NCBI RefSeq assembly: GCF_019578655.1
Contig: NC_063261.1
Location: forward strand, 8,130,446-8,194,445
Source of the DNA: Ricinus communis
Lineage: Eukaryota; Streptophyta; Magnoliopsida; Malpighiales; Euphorbiaceae
Direction: 5' to 3'
DNA length: 64,000 nt
Both the position numbers and the translations under genes were made by a program. Within the stretch, counting starts at the first letter, position 1. Each line of letters starts with the position of its first letter. Positions 10,551 through 22,010 of this stretch are shown piece by piece. The notes under the pieces are model-generated. The model had not been told where the DNA came from, ran no database searches, and was given only the letters and a program-made list of their open reading frames with translations.

Positions 10551-12003
10551 CGATATGATCTTCTAAACTAAATACGGGCCTTCCCAATTAGGCTTAAACT
10601 TTCCTCATGGATCTAACATAATTGGTCTTGTGTGTTTCAACACCAACTCACTAGCTCTAATTTTACCCTGCTTGACCTTCTTATTGAATGCCTTGGCTAT
10701 CCGCTTTTAGTACAACTACATGTGATACAGGGCTTTCATCCTCTTTTCATCAATCAAAGCCAATTATTGGTATCTTTATTCAACCCATTGGTACTTTAGT
10801 ATTTCAGCCTCTAACACAACCCTTAAAGACTTCAATTCTAACTTGACTAGCAAGACTACCTTTGTCCTATAAACCATAGAGCAAGGAGTCTATACCGTAG
10901 ATGTTCGCGCAATCGTTCGGTAACCCCAAAGTGCAAAGGGTAACCGAGATGACCAATCCATACCATTTTTTAGAGTATCTTCTTTAGATTCTTGTTGGCT
11001 ACTTCTACCGCATCGTTCGCCTAAGGCATGTCTAAAGAGGATCTATGATGTTCGATCTTATACTTTGCTAGCAGGTCTGCTGTCTCACCCATAAATTACA
11101 CGCTATTGTTTGTCACGATATGATATGGGATTCTGTACCTACAATTCAGGTTCCTCTCTATAAATCTAGCCACCTACCTTACCCTTACAATAGTGAATGA
11201 CCTAGCCTCAACCTATTTAGAAAAGTAGTCTATTGCTATGATTATGAACCTGTGACCATTCAAAAAAGGTTTTATCTCTCTGATAATATTGCGATATGAT
11301 CTTCTAAACTGAATACGGGCCTTCCCAATTAGGCTTAAACTTGTGGATCTAACATAATTGGTCTTATGTGTTTCAACACCAACTCACTAGCTCTAATTTT
11401 ACCTTGCTTGACCTTCTTATTGAATGCCTTGGCTATCTGCTTTTGGTACAACTACATGTGATATAGGGCTTTCATCCTCTTTTCATCAATCAAAGCCAAT
11501 TACTGGTATCTTTATTCAGCCTCTGACACAACCCTCAAAGACTTCAATTCTAACTTGACTAGTAAGACTACCTTCGTCCTATAAACCATAGAGCAAGGAG
11601 TCTGTGCCGTAGATGTTTGCTCAATTGTTCGGTATCCCCAAAGTGCAAAGGGTAACAGAGATGACCATTCCATACCATTTTTGAGAGTATCTTCTTCAGA
11701 TTCTTGTTGGCTACTTCTATCGCATCGTTCGCCTAAGGCATGTCTAAAGAGGATCTATGATGTTCGATCTTATACTTTGCTAGCAGGTTTGTTGTCTCAC
11801 CCATAAATTACACGCTATTGTCTGTCACGGTATGATATGGGATTCCATACCTACAATTCAAGTTCCTCTCTATAAATCTAGCCACCTACCTTACCCTTAC
11901 AATAGTGAATGACCTAGCCTCAACCTATTTAGAAAAGTAGTCGATTGCTATGATTATGAACCTGTGACCATTCAAAGAAGGTTTTATCTCTCTGATAATA
12001 TTG
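10551..12003 (-). repeat. Direct tandem duplication of the integrase segment (741 and ~712 bp)
   Basis: Unit 1 (10,551-11,291) and unit 2 (11,292-12,003) both begin cgatatgatcttctaaact and end at ctctgataatatt. They differ by scattered substitutions and small deletions: tttcctcatgg against tgtgg near the start, and about 24 bp around 'cccattggtactttagtattt'. Each holds the integrase core and the PNWEGP C-terminal motif. The duplication postdates element insertion or happened during reverse transcription. Confidence 0.9.
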
Positions 12004-15000
12004 ATTCTCTAGGCCGCAAATGGCCAAGAAGATGCCATATTATGCAGTTTAACTGGAGGTAAATGACTTAGGTCATTATACAACTGGCACTCACGACACT
12101 TTCTTACTAAAGCTATGCAATCCTTCTTCATTATTAACCAGTATTAATCTTGATACATAATCTTCCAGGTTAACATTATGTTGTTCGTATGAGGCCTGCA
12201 CACCCTTTTGTGCATTTCTTTCATTACCACTTGTGCTTCCCTATTGGTCAGACATCTGAGCTAAACACTTGAAGCCATCCTTCTATAGAACACTTCATCA
12301 TGGCTGATATAGTTTTTGGCTTAGATTCATAATGCATACCTATATCCTTGCAGATGCCTCTTTTGGATACTCCTTTTCTTCTACGAACCTCTACAATTTA
12401 TAAAACCAAGCATGGTCCTATCTAAACTTCCATTATTTCCTCTCCATAATAGCAAGGCACCTTAGGCTTTATGATTACCAACAGTTTCATTGGGACCTGA
12501 GCAGGGTTGTCCCACATAGACCAAAGGGTAGCCAATGCATTCACCATGTAGTTCTCATCTTAAGGCAAGTGTATGAACGAACACTTGGAGAAGTTATAAA
12601 TTGAAATCTTGAGATAATTGACATATGGCTTTAATCTCTCTTTCTCTACCTCATATTCCTCGATAGCTTGCTAAATCACTAGCATGGGGTTCCTAGAGAC
12701 CATCGGCTGCCTTGCTCCTACTACTGTGGCTGCTTCTAATCCATACAAACATACTTCATACTCTGCTATGTTATTTGTTACATTAAAGTTCTAAGTGCTT
12801 GGCCATTGGCAACATTTCTCCCTTAGGCATGATTAGAACTACTCCTAACCCTGCACCTCTTACGTTCGCTGCTCCATTAAAGTACATCTTCTATTCTTGG
12901 ATCTCAATTACCCTTAGATTTTCATCAAGAAACTCCAAGTCCTAAGGATCGAGCTCGATTGTACTTTGAGCCATGAATTCTGCTATAACTCTTGCATTGA
13001 CCACCTTTTCTATGATATACTCGATATCGAGTTCTGTTAAAGTACTAACCATCTAGCCATCTTTCCTATGGAAGATAGGGCTTCGAATAAATACCTCAGC
13101 GAGGTCTATCTTTGAAACTGCCTGAACCCAATAAGACTGAAAATATTGTCTCAATTTCTCTGTAGCCTATATCATAACCAAACAAGTCTTCTCTATGAGA
13201 TTACACTTTAACTCATAGGGTAAAAACTTCTTATTGAGATAGTAGACCGCGTGTTCTACATCATTAGGCCCACATTGTGCCATAATTGCTCCCATAGCTT
13301 CCTCCTTTAAGGCTAAATAAAGAATCAACAACTTACCATCCCTAGGTGGCTTCGATTCGGCAGCTTCATCAGGTACTCTCTAGTCCTATCAAAAGCTTTC
13401 TGATAATGCTCATCCCATACAACAGGTTGGTGTTTCCTCAAAAGCTTAAAGATAGGATCATAAATCATTATGAGCTTGTAAATGGACCTACTAATGTACT
13501 GTAGATGCCCTAGAAACTCCCTGACCTCTTTCTCTATCTTTTATGCTGGCATCTCCTAAATAGCCTCTACCTTGTCCATATCAATTTCTATACCCTGCTA
13601 ACTCACTATATGCCCAGCAGCTTTCTTGTTGTCATTCCGAATACACTATTCTTCGAGTTGAGCCTTAGATTATACCTTTTTGCTTGTCCTAAAAACCTAT
13701 CAAGAGTCAAGAAGTGCCCTTCTCATGTTTCAAACTTTACCATCATATCATCCACATATACATCCACTTTCATCATATCATGAAACAAGGTAGTGACTAC
13801 TTTTTGATAAGTTGCAATAGAATTATTTAGTCCAGAAGGCATAACCTTTAGCAGTATATCCCCTATTCGGTTATGAATGTAATCTCCAACTTGTTTACGA
13901 CTACCATCATGATCTAGTTTATTTTGGAAAACCCATCAATAAAAGAATACATTACACTTGAGGTGAGGAAAGGGAAAATTGTCCTTAGGGCATGCCTTAT
14001 TTAGGTCCCGATAATGCACATGCATTTTTACTTTTCCATCCTTTTTCAGGGTTGGGACAATGTTCGCCAACCATCCAAGATACACGATTACGTCAAGATA
14101 CTTTTCCATCCTTTTACCTGCTTACCGATCTCTTCTTGGATCTTCTCTGCCCATTCCAACTTCAGCCTTCTCATTTTCTGCTTGATAGGCTTGATGTGCA
14201 GATAGGTCGAAGTATGGTACTCTACTATCTTTCTATCTAACCCTAACATGTTATCATATGACCAAGCAAATACTGATTTTCTCTTTTCTATTATTTTTCA
14301 AATTCTCTCGTCTCTTCAAGAGTTATACCATGAGCAATCAAAATATGCCTTGGATTTTTATCTGTGCCTAAATTAAATGAATCAATTTGAATGGAATTTA
14401 TGTTAAACATGTACATGTCATGATTATTAAAATGCACACTACCATCAAGAAAGATATCACACAAGTAAGCAAAACTAGAGTCCATATTATTGATCTTAGA
14501 AGCAAAATAAACATCGTTCTCATAAAAATTAGATGTTATTACATCAGTTTCTTCGTAAAATACATCAATGATATTCTTTTCTATTAGGGCAGCTAACCCC
14601 TGCAGACTCAAATTCTTTGGTAGGCAAATGAATTCTTCCAGCTTCAGCTCTTCGACCTTAATTGTGACCTTTTATTGGACTTCCTTAATGCTTAGCTCTA
14701 CCATCCTGTTGATGATCAGATCTTAAGAAAACCTCGGCACCTCAGTCCTAACTATAGTAATAGGTTCGGGCTCCCCAGAGTAGGGCTTGTACTCCTAGAT
14801 AAAAATTTCTTTTAGAGACTTACCCTTTAGTTTGACCTCATCTTTGTCCTTATTGTATCCAAGGCCATGTCGAGTCTTTTGAACATATTTGCCACTTTAG
14901 AGTCCATATAGTCCTTATGGAGGACAACAACCTGAGATCCAGTTGGGGCCTTGAGCTCTTTAGCGGCTTCCTTAATAGCCGAGAGACCTTACCACCTTCG

Positions 15001-15044
15001 ATATTGATGGTGATTATCTTTCCTTCGTAAGGGAATTTGACTTT

Positions 15045-15326
15045 CTAGGGCACAATGGAAGGGACTCCTCCTAGGGCATGAAGCCATGGCCTTCCTAATA
15101 ATAGCGCAAAGGTTATTGGAATATCCAAGACAGTGAATTTGACCCAAGATTCAATGGGATCCATCTTTACCAGTGCTGAAAACATCCATTCCATGTCCTT
15201 TTTGGTCTCGTCATAGGCTCTTATGACCATATCTAACAGTTTTAGGTCTTTCGTAGCCATCCCCAGTTTAGGAAGTATGCGAGAGGGACATACATTGATG
15301 GTTGACCCATCATATACATCATACAT
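15045..15326 (-). pseudogene. Retropepsin-region fragment of Tat element A
   Basis: This is an uninterrupted 93-residue stretch of the Tat polyprotein. It contains DGSTINVCPSRILPKLGM near the start, then TKDLKLLDMVIRAYDETKKD, FSALVKMDPIESW and FTVLDIPITFALLLGRPWLH. The pattern matches the aspartic protease and following region of Tat elements, just upstream of RT. The catalytic DTG is not clearly visible because the frame starts after it. Gag, expected to the right, is missing: the sequence changes character at about 15,420. Confidence 0.75.
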
Positions 15327-15429
15327 AGGGTCCTCTTTCCCTTTACTTCAGTTGCTATGTAGAGAGCCTTGTTATGGCCCATTCCTTCCAATGTAAGGCT
15401 TCGTCTGAGAAAGTGATAATCCCAGTTGT

Positions 15430-15890
15430 CTTGTTAGTTAAATTTTGATCATTTTGTCAAGGGTAGCTCCATGCTTTTTGCATGGTTTTTTGTATGAAAT
15501 TACAAAAAGCGCGCTCGCGCTTTATAACTCGCCATATTCACTTTCTCTATGGTTGAAAAGACTCCCTCAGGACCTGGGGAAGGGATGGATGGAAGAACTT
15601 CTAGACCCGATAACATGAGGAGATTTTATCCCATGGACACCCTCTATGGAGGACTGTTCGTATGTAACCAAGGAACTATTAATAGATTTGCCATACCTTA
15701 AAAATAACTAGCTTGGTCGATTGCCCCACTAGAAAAATTATCCCCAGTAAAGTGCACTCAATAGCAAAGGTTCTGACCTACCAAGAAAAGGAACTCAATC
15801 CCCAAGAAGTCATTACGAATAGAAAGGCGTAAGAAAAGATTAGCTAGCTTTACTGATTGAACTGGCTTGCTGGAAAAAATCACTCTCTTT
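15430..15890. other. Possible nuclear insert of mitochondrial DNA (NUMT)
   Basis: This block has a base composition and style unlike its surroundings: higher GC, 'aaaaagcgcgctcgcgctttataactcgcc', 'gactccctcaggacctggggaaggg' and 'gaaaggcgtaagaaaagatt'. These remind me of plant mitochondrial intergenic sequence. It abuts the broken Tat pol on the left and a Sirevirus-like ORF on the right. There is no gene I can name. It could equally be an unknown transposon segment. Confidence 0.35.
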
Positions 15891-15894
15891 ATGA

Positions 15895-16370
15895 GTGCTA
15901 GGCCTAGCTTTCCTTGAGCATGCCAAAGTCATTAGACTTGGACCTAAGTGGGAATGTGATGAGGAATTCTTTTTACTCATAGGGGAGTATATGGATGATA
16001 GGAAGAAAAGAAAGAAAGACCATATGATCCCGAGTGAGCCAAGCCCCTCTTCTTTTCCTACTTCATTTTCTATTTCGTTTGAGGATAAAATGCTTAAGCA
16101 AATGGAGAAAACTTGGAATTATCTCCACCATTTGCATGCGAATTTAGTGAAAATCCAAAAAGCCAACAAGATCCTCATTGTCATGTAGAGGATTGGGAGG
16201 AAGAAGAGGCTCCAATTCCACCTCCTCAAGCAAGTTCTAGTGGAAAAGGAAATGAGCTTATGGTTTTTCAAGAGGAAGAAGAAGAAGAAGACCGATTTCT
16301 TAATTTTTTTGTTTATTTTTTTCCTCATTTCTCATTTTTTTCCTTCTCATGCATGCATATCTTTCATTGT
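15895..16370 (+). pseudogene. Sirevirus-type third ORF (env-like position), 3' part
   Basis: Frame 15,895-16,188 reads FLEHAKVIRLGPKWECDEEF, then SEPSPSSFPTSF, ISFEDKMLKQMEKTWNYLHH and LHANLVKIQKANK. A shifted frame continues DWEEEEAPIPPPQASSSGKG and a Glu-rich end to about 16,300, so there is one frameshift near 16,185. It sits just upstream of a polypurine-tract cluster and an LTR, the place of the extra, variable ORF in Sirevirus-group Ty1/copia elements. The function of such ORFs is unknown. The 5' part and pol are absent. Confidence 0.5.
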
Positions 16371-16460
16371 TGACATATGTAAAACATGTTTTTATGAATG
16401 CAATCTTATCTTATTTTCTATCTTCTTGCCATTTACCTTGTTCTTTTTAATTTTGCCAAT

Positions 16461-16741
16461 GGGGGAGAAAAATCTAAATTGATTAATACTTAACTTGAGT
16501 AATTGATTACTAAAAGTTATCAAGTACTTGCTTAATTGATCAAAGGGGGAGAAGTATAAATCAAATATGCTTAATTATAAAAACTAAGGGGGAGGAAATA
16601 CAAACATTAAAGGGGAGTAACATTGATTACAAATTATTCCTTTGGCTCTTCAATATTAGTTCTTAGCTATTCAATTGCACTTATACTTGATCAATTTTGA
16701 ATTTCTAATCAATTTGGTTATTAAAATTAAAAGGGGGAGAT
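16461..16741 (+). repeat. Multiple polypurine tracts of a Sirevirus-type copia element
   Basis: Five purine boxes lie within 280 bp: gggggagaaaaa (16,461), aaagggggagaag (16,543), aagggggaggaaa (16,587), aaaggggag (16,609) and aaaagggggagat (16,729-16,741). The last one directly precedes the LTR start TGTTGACC. Multiplied PPTs near the 3' LTR are a described hallmark of Sireviruses. Confidence 0.75.
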
Positions 16742-17545
16742 TGTTGACCTAAGGTGCAATCAATCTCCATTTTGATCCTAACAACCAAATTAATTATCTC
16801 TAACATCATGATTGAGTATCTATATGACAGAGCACCAAAGCAACCAAGCTTAGGCTAAACATTCCTAAGCCTTGAAGCAAGTTTTGTACAAAGACCTTAA
16901 AAGCACGAGGGCGCTTTCAAGGTGCAGGGACGTTTTTCCTATGACCAAAAGTTTATAAGATATTGAAAAGTCCACCCGACGACAAGCCAATTGCCTCATG
17001 ACACCTGGTAATAAAAGTGTCAAAGCTTCAAGAAGCGCGAGGGTGCCTCACTTTAGGACTTGAGTCAAGAACTGGCAGATAATAGTGTGATGAGAAGCGT
17101 AAGGGCGCTTTTCATATGACCAAAAGTTTATTGTTTCGGGAGGTGAGGAGGCGAGCAGAAGCAAAGCAATAAGCAGCTGAGAAAGTGGCGATGGGGAATG
17201 TACCTGAGAAAGAGAAAGGGGGGGCCTCAAGACGGGTGTGGGCAGATGGTTAGATCAAAGGTAGGATCAAGGTGAGGTTGGGTAAGCAGTTGGGCATGGG
17301 CCAGGCTGAACTCGCACGAGGTCAACCTTGTCCTCGCGCTTGCTCAAGCCTAGCTCGTGTAAGCTCAGCCTTGAGCGCGCGCAAGCTTAGCCTTGAACTC
17401 ATGCAAGTTTGAGACTGAACTTGCGCAAGTGGAGCCAACAGTCTATATAAAGGGGGTGAAATCACATCATTTGCCACAATCTCATTCAACTTCTCTTAGA
17501 ACTTCTCTCTCTAGAACTCTTAGAATCTCTCAAACATTTTTACAA
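16742..17545 (+). mobile_element. 3' LTR of the Sirevirus-type copia element
   Basis: It starts TGTTGACCTAAGG directly after the last polypurine tract. A TATA-like ctatataaag at 17,443-17,452 is followed by a CT-rich leader (acttctctctctagaactct), as in an LTR promoter. At 17,310-17,440 it holds 4-5 degenerate ~30-bp units ('gctcgtgtaagctcagccttga'). The right end is not certain, since no CA/target duplication could be matched; it is placed where the sequence changes near 17,545. Confidence 0.6.
17443..17452 (+). promoter_or_regulatory. TATA box of the copia LTR
   Basis: CTATATAAAG lies after a GC-rich repeat block and before a pyrimidine-rich stretch, the usual U3/R layout of a plant LTR promoter. 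Confidence 0.5.
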
Positions 17546-17552
17546 TGAAGGC

Positions 17553-18660
17553 ATGGCAGGATGTGGTCAGGAAATTAACCAACTCCTAATAGGTCAGGAT
17601 TCAATCCAACAACTACCTAGATTAAGGGGCCATCCTATGAGTGTCCTAGGGGAGCCAATGCCAGTGGCACTAGAATGTGGGCGAGAATTCCCGCCACCAG
17701 ACATGGTGATTGGGGATTTATCACCCCTCACTTAGCAATCATTTTTGTGCCTCGGGGCGGGCACATCGCCTCCGTGATGGCTCCGACCGACCCTAACTTT
17801 CTTCCAGTCTACAGTCCCACAGGGACAATTCATGTGAGTGGCCTACTTGGTGATTGTCATGCTTTCCTGCTTTTAGTGACTCATTGACATCTTTATTTGT
17901 GTGCAGGTTCCCCGGTAGTCAGTAGACCAATTGTACCAGATTACGAAGGGATTTTGGGCGCTCGCTCTGGGTTGGCATGCTAACTACCAAGCACATATGT
18001 TATGAATAAATGTTATGTATGTTTGTTTGATATGTGAGTGCTTTCTAATTGTTATTTTATTTTTGCTGCCTTGGGTTAGGTAGAGCGCCATCTTTGAGAG
18101 GAGAGGGAAATTGATAGCGCTCGTATTGCTGAGATGTGGCGCACGACTTATGGTGATGTGGACTTCCATGACATCTTTCCCCACATCCGTCTGACTCGAA
18201 TGCCCCAGGGAGTAACAATCCCCAATAGGCCAGCCACTTTTATTTTCATCCTGCGCGACGATCTTCATTTGTTTATCCCCTAGATATAGATTTCCCTATT
18301 TTATGACTATTATTTTGATACTTACATTTTACTGGGTTATTTTAAAAATTTCTATAATTTTATTTTGCATAGTTATAATACAGTTTCAATCCCTCATTTT
18401 CTCATAAAATATGGCAGTATTTGTTGGTGCCCACTGTCAGTACGTCGCGGCTTCCACTGCGCCTGTCACTTTGGATTCTTAAAAAAGAAATTGCTCCACC
18501 TAAAAATAAGACACATGAACTTGGCAAATAACAACCTAGAAGGAGAACAATTACGAAGGAAAACCTTACACCCCGGTCAATACGACTGCACTCGGTTTAT
18601 CAGAAATCATCCGCAAGGATGCCCGACCACTTTGCACCATATCATTGGTCTATTCTAGCA
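17553..18660 (+). pseudogene. Unassigned degenerate gene sequence upstream of DUF7745-like copy B (possible PMD 3' part)
   Basis: Short open stretches occur: HLAIIFVPRGGHIAS, then SARIAEMWRTTYGDVDFHDI and FPHIRLTRMPQG. They are separated by what looks like a GT-AG intron (gtgagtggcc at about 17,834 to tgtgtgcag at 17,906). By position it corresponds to the end of the PMD gene that precedes DUF7745 in element A. The sequence itself is too diverged for me to confirm this. No function is assigned. Confidence 0.3.
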
Positions 18661-18689
18661 CTGAGCTCGTGCAACAATAGGTTTGACCT

Positions 18690-20110
18690 TGCGTGAGGAT
18701 GAGGCTAAGCTCGCGTGAGGTCAGTCTGGATGCTCATTTCCTACATAAGCTTGGGGTAACTTCTTCTATTCAGCCATCTCTTTCTCCTACCATGAGCGAG
18801 ATTTCTAGAGACGTCTTGCGCCCATTATTAAAGAAGGTCAAGAAAAGTTCATGGGCTCTATTAGAACCAAAATTTGCTAGTTTGAGATATCTTCAGGATG
18901 TCAACCTGGATCTCCCTCTCCTCCATGCAGTTACCAGCCTTTGGGGTCCTGAGGCCCATGTATTTCAGTTTGGCATTTCAAACATATATCCTCTGTTTGA
19001 GGAGTTCTCGTCCATCCTCTGCTTTTAGCCAAAGTCAATCGATGAGTTGATCTTAGCCCCTTTAGAGGTTCCCCTGCTGCACGAGATCTCTAGTTTCTCT
19101 GACATGGGAGTGTTTGTAATCCAATCACATCTTAGGGTGCCCGACCTTAAGCTCTCTTCCTTTATTAGACTCCCGAGTCAGCTTACCCCAAATTCTCGTA
19201 CATGGCTATGTGTCTTACAATTCTCTCTGATGGCTTAGTTTTGGTTTGCCCGAGAAGACGGGCTTAGAGATCTGAAATTAATTCTTGTACTTGTGCAAAT
19301 ATGTGCCTCATCAACCATTGCCCTACTCGTGATGGCAGACATATTGACTGGGATAGATCAGGTTAAGATGGATGAGAGTGCTCAGTTCAGCGGCAGCCCG
19401 ATTATCTTGCAGGTTAGTGACCACATCTTCCTCTTTCCTTATTTTATTATTATAATTTTTGCTTAGGCTGCCCTTTTAGGTTTTAACACATCGAGTGAGT
19501 TTCGCCTTGATTGTTGCCTAAGCTGGTTTTTAACATAGCCAGCTAACCTTAATTTTTGCTTAAACCGCTCCTTTTTGGGGTTTTCAGTTTAACAGGTCTT
19601 CTTTCCTTCTTTGATTCGTATTTCCATTTTTATTATTTGTTTTACAAAGGTGTGGCTGTAAGACAGATTGAGGCTATTAGCCACAACGGGAGTTCCATCA
19701 AGACAGTACAGTCCCCAACATCTTTTGAGCCGAGCCTATTCTAAACCTATGAACTCTTATGCTGAATGGTGGGAGCTTCTAAGGCATCTTCAAGACATCA
19801 ATATATGTTGGGTTTGCTTATGGTGGCAACTGTCCCATGTAATCATGTAGACTTATACCCCTTGTGTGATCTTGCCTAGGCTTCACTTCTGTTCTTTCTG
19901 CTACCCCGCTTGATTGACTCACCAATACAGCTTGTCTTAAAGAGTTCCTCGGATTCTGATTGAGTTCGGCCTTGGCCCCATGTTTGTCCGCTTAACGGAG
20001 AAGATAGCCTCTACTTGGCCCTGTCGCCTTATCCATTGGAACGTCAATTTCGAGGGTGACTTTTATGTAGATGAGGAGTATCATCAATGGGTAACCAGCC
20101 AATGTCTTTA
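18690..20110 (+). pseudogene. DUF7745-like gene, copy B (antisense to Tat pol B)
   Basis: The first part reads MSEISRDVLRPLLKKVKKSS, LLEPKFASLRYLQDV, AVTSLWGPEAHVFQFG and ISNIYPLFEEFSSIL, then a TAG at 19,026-19,028. Next come DLKLSSFIRLPSQLTPNSRT, ILVLVQICASSTIALLVMAD and ILTGIDQVKMDESAQFSGSP. The exon ends IILQ at 19,412 with an intact donor gttagt, and an intron with minisatellite units runs to about 19,649. The layout (SxLWxPexHvFxFG, then a leucine/valine-rich part ending in GSPIILQ and the intron) matches copy A at 8,734-10,140 although the two are strongly diverged. Frameshifts follow in exon 2. It sits 3' of, and antisense to, the pol remnant at 20,480-22,010. Confidence 0.55.
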
Positions 20111-20479
20111 AGCATCTTATTTTGGTTTCCTAATGCAATAAGAGAATTGATTAGCAATGAGAAGGCATTGAATGGATAATAAGTAATTCAAACTTGTTAC
20201 ATCCCCATTCTGTCTTTAGGTAATTACACAGTTGGATACGCATTATGCATAATCATCATTATCCCATAAAATGTCATCGGCATGGTTTAGCCCTAGCTAA
20301 TTCTCCTCAAGGGTCAGGACTCGACTTCTGTCATGAGTCATCCCTTTCAGGTTTTTTGACTCGCCATTTTCTTTCCTTACGGCCCTTAATTTTGCCAAGA
20401 CAACCCTTTTTAGGTTTTCCAACTAGCCGGTCACCTTAAGTTTTGCACAAACTGCTCTTTTCAGGTTTTCAACTTATCA

Positions 20480-22010
20480 GCCCTTTGTTGAATGCCCGGG
20501 AGATTCTTTTTTGATATAGCTACATGTGAAACATGGCTCTCATTCTTTTCTCATCGTTTAAGGTGAGTTGCTCGTATTTGCCTCAAAGCCATTCTGCCTC
20601 TAGTATTTGGGCCTCCACCACAGTTTTCAACGATTATAGCTCCACTTCATCAAGCAACACTACCTCTGTCCAGTAAACCAATGAATACATTGTTGTCCCT
20701 ATCGAAGTATGAATTATCGTTCTATAACCCCAAAGAGCATACAGGAGCTGCTCAGCCCAGTCCTTGTAAGTCTGTACTATTTTGGCCAGTATCTTTTTCA
20801 CATTCTTATTAGTCGCCTCTACTGCACCATTAGCTTGTGGTCTGTCGAGTGAAGACTTGTGATGCTCAATCTTGTACTTCACCATCAAGGTCTTGAACTT
20901 GGCTTGAAATTGTACCCCATTATCTGAAACCACATGATAATGAACTCCATAATTATAGTTCAGGTTTCTCTTGAACAAACTTAGCCATTTACTTGGCACT
21001 AATACGCATGAAAGATTCAGCCTTCCACTTGGCATCAATCCATTTTGAGAAGTAACTAATGGCGACCACTATGTACCAATGCCCATTGCTAGCCACGGGC
21101 CTTATCTCTCCAATGATGTCTATTTCCCAAACTGAGGACGGCCACAGACAAGACATAGTATACAGTTCAGAGGTTGATAGGTAGCTTTGGTTAGTGTGGC
21201 TCTAGCATTGGTGACACTTTATGCAAACTAAATGCAATCTCTTTCCATGGTGAGCCAGAAGAACCTTGCCTCAAGATTTTCTTAGCTAAGTAAGGTCCGC
21301 TCATATGGGTCCGCATATCCTAGCATGAACTTCCTCCATTACCCTCTACGCTTCCTGCTCATTAACGTACCTTAAGTGTACTCCATTCGGCCCTCTTTTG
21401 TAGAGCATTCCCTGATGGTTGAGAAAGTGTAGGGTCAGTTTGTGAAGGGCTGCCTTGTCTCTTCTTGCAGCCTTTCCTAGATACACCCCTTCTTCCAGGT
21501 ATTTTGAATATCAAAGTACCACGGCCTACCATCGTCAGCAGTGCTCTTAAGCCATTCTTCCCCATTCTTGTAGCATGGCTCGTATGACTGTGCTATAAAG
21601 AGTGGCTTAAATCTAGACCTTCTTATGTTTTCCCAAACCGAAGCCAACCCTGCTAGGGCATCTGCCATCTTATTTTAATCTCTTCCAAAATGTAGGAACT
21701 CGCATCGCTTTAAACACTTGGTCGTTTCCTACACATTCATGGTATGGTCTCAATTTTTCCTCTTTCAAGTCCTAGTTGCTAGTGACCTGCGAGACTACTA
21801 GCATAGAATCTCAGAGCACTTCCATCTCGCAGATCCTCATGGTGAGTAAGGTTTTCAAAAATGTAGGCTTCATATTTTTCCATGTTGTTCATCACCCAAA
21901 ACTTCAGTTTCTTGGCCATCAGAATCACTTCACTTATTGGAGTTGTCAGCACTATCCCGATTCTTTCCCCTTTCTAATTAACAGTCCCATTATAAGAGGG
22001 ACTTTTTCCA
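20480..22010 (-). pseudogene. Tat-lineage pol remnant, RNase H and integrase, element B
   Basis: On the minus strand the RNase H part has DSMLVVSQVTS (about 21,810-21,775) and MADALAGLASVWENIRR (21,668). A link of the DGRPWYFDIQNTWKKG type follows at 21,535. The integrase core runs from about 21,040 to 20,634 with YHVVSDNGVQFQAKF, KSSLDRPQANGAVEATNKNV and DWAEQLLYALWGYRT. The DNG motif and the NGAVEATNK stretch correspond to the second Asp and the Glu of the DDE triad; the final Glu of VEA is present. RT, protease and gag are missing, so the element is internally deleted. A PBS and LTR in matching orientation lie at 22,731-24,297. Confidence 0.8.

Larger units (their letters stand above)
10500..15330 (-). 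pseudogene. Ty3/gypsy Tat-lineage pol (PR-RT-RH-IN), degenerate, element A
   Basis: Read on the minus strand: the protease part (15,326-15,045) has ALLLGRPWLHALGG. A linker at 14,611-14,291 has FNLGTDKNPRHILI. RT follows with FAWSYDNMLGLD, then WLANIVPTLKKDGKVKMH, HYRDLNKACPKDNFPF and the YVDD catalytic box (VDVYVDDMMVK, about 13,765-13,735). RNase H starts near 12,890 as MYFNGAANVRGAGLGVVL; the usual catalytic Asp of YFDGA reads Asn. The integrase zinc finger remnant CRECQ lies near 12,090, and core and C-terminal parts (WGYRTIEQTSTAQTP, PNWEGP) reach 10,500. The NKACPKDNFP signature and the GRPWLH protease are typical of Tat/Athila-group elements. Stops and frameshifts are frequent. It encoded the enzymes for reverse transcription and integration; it cannot do so now. 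Confidence 0.85.
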
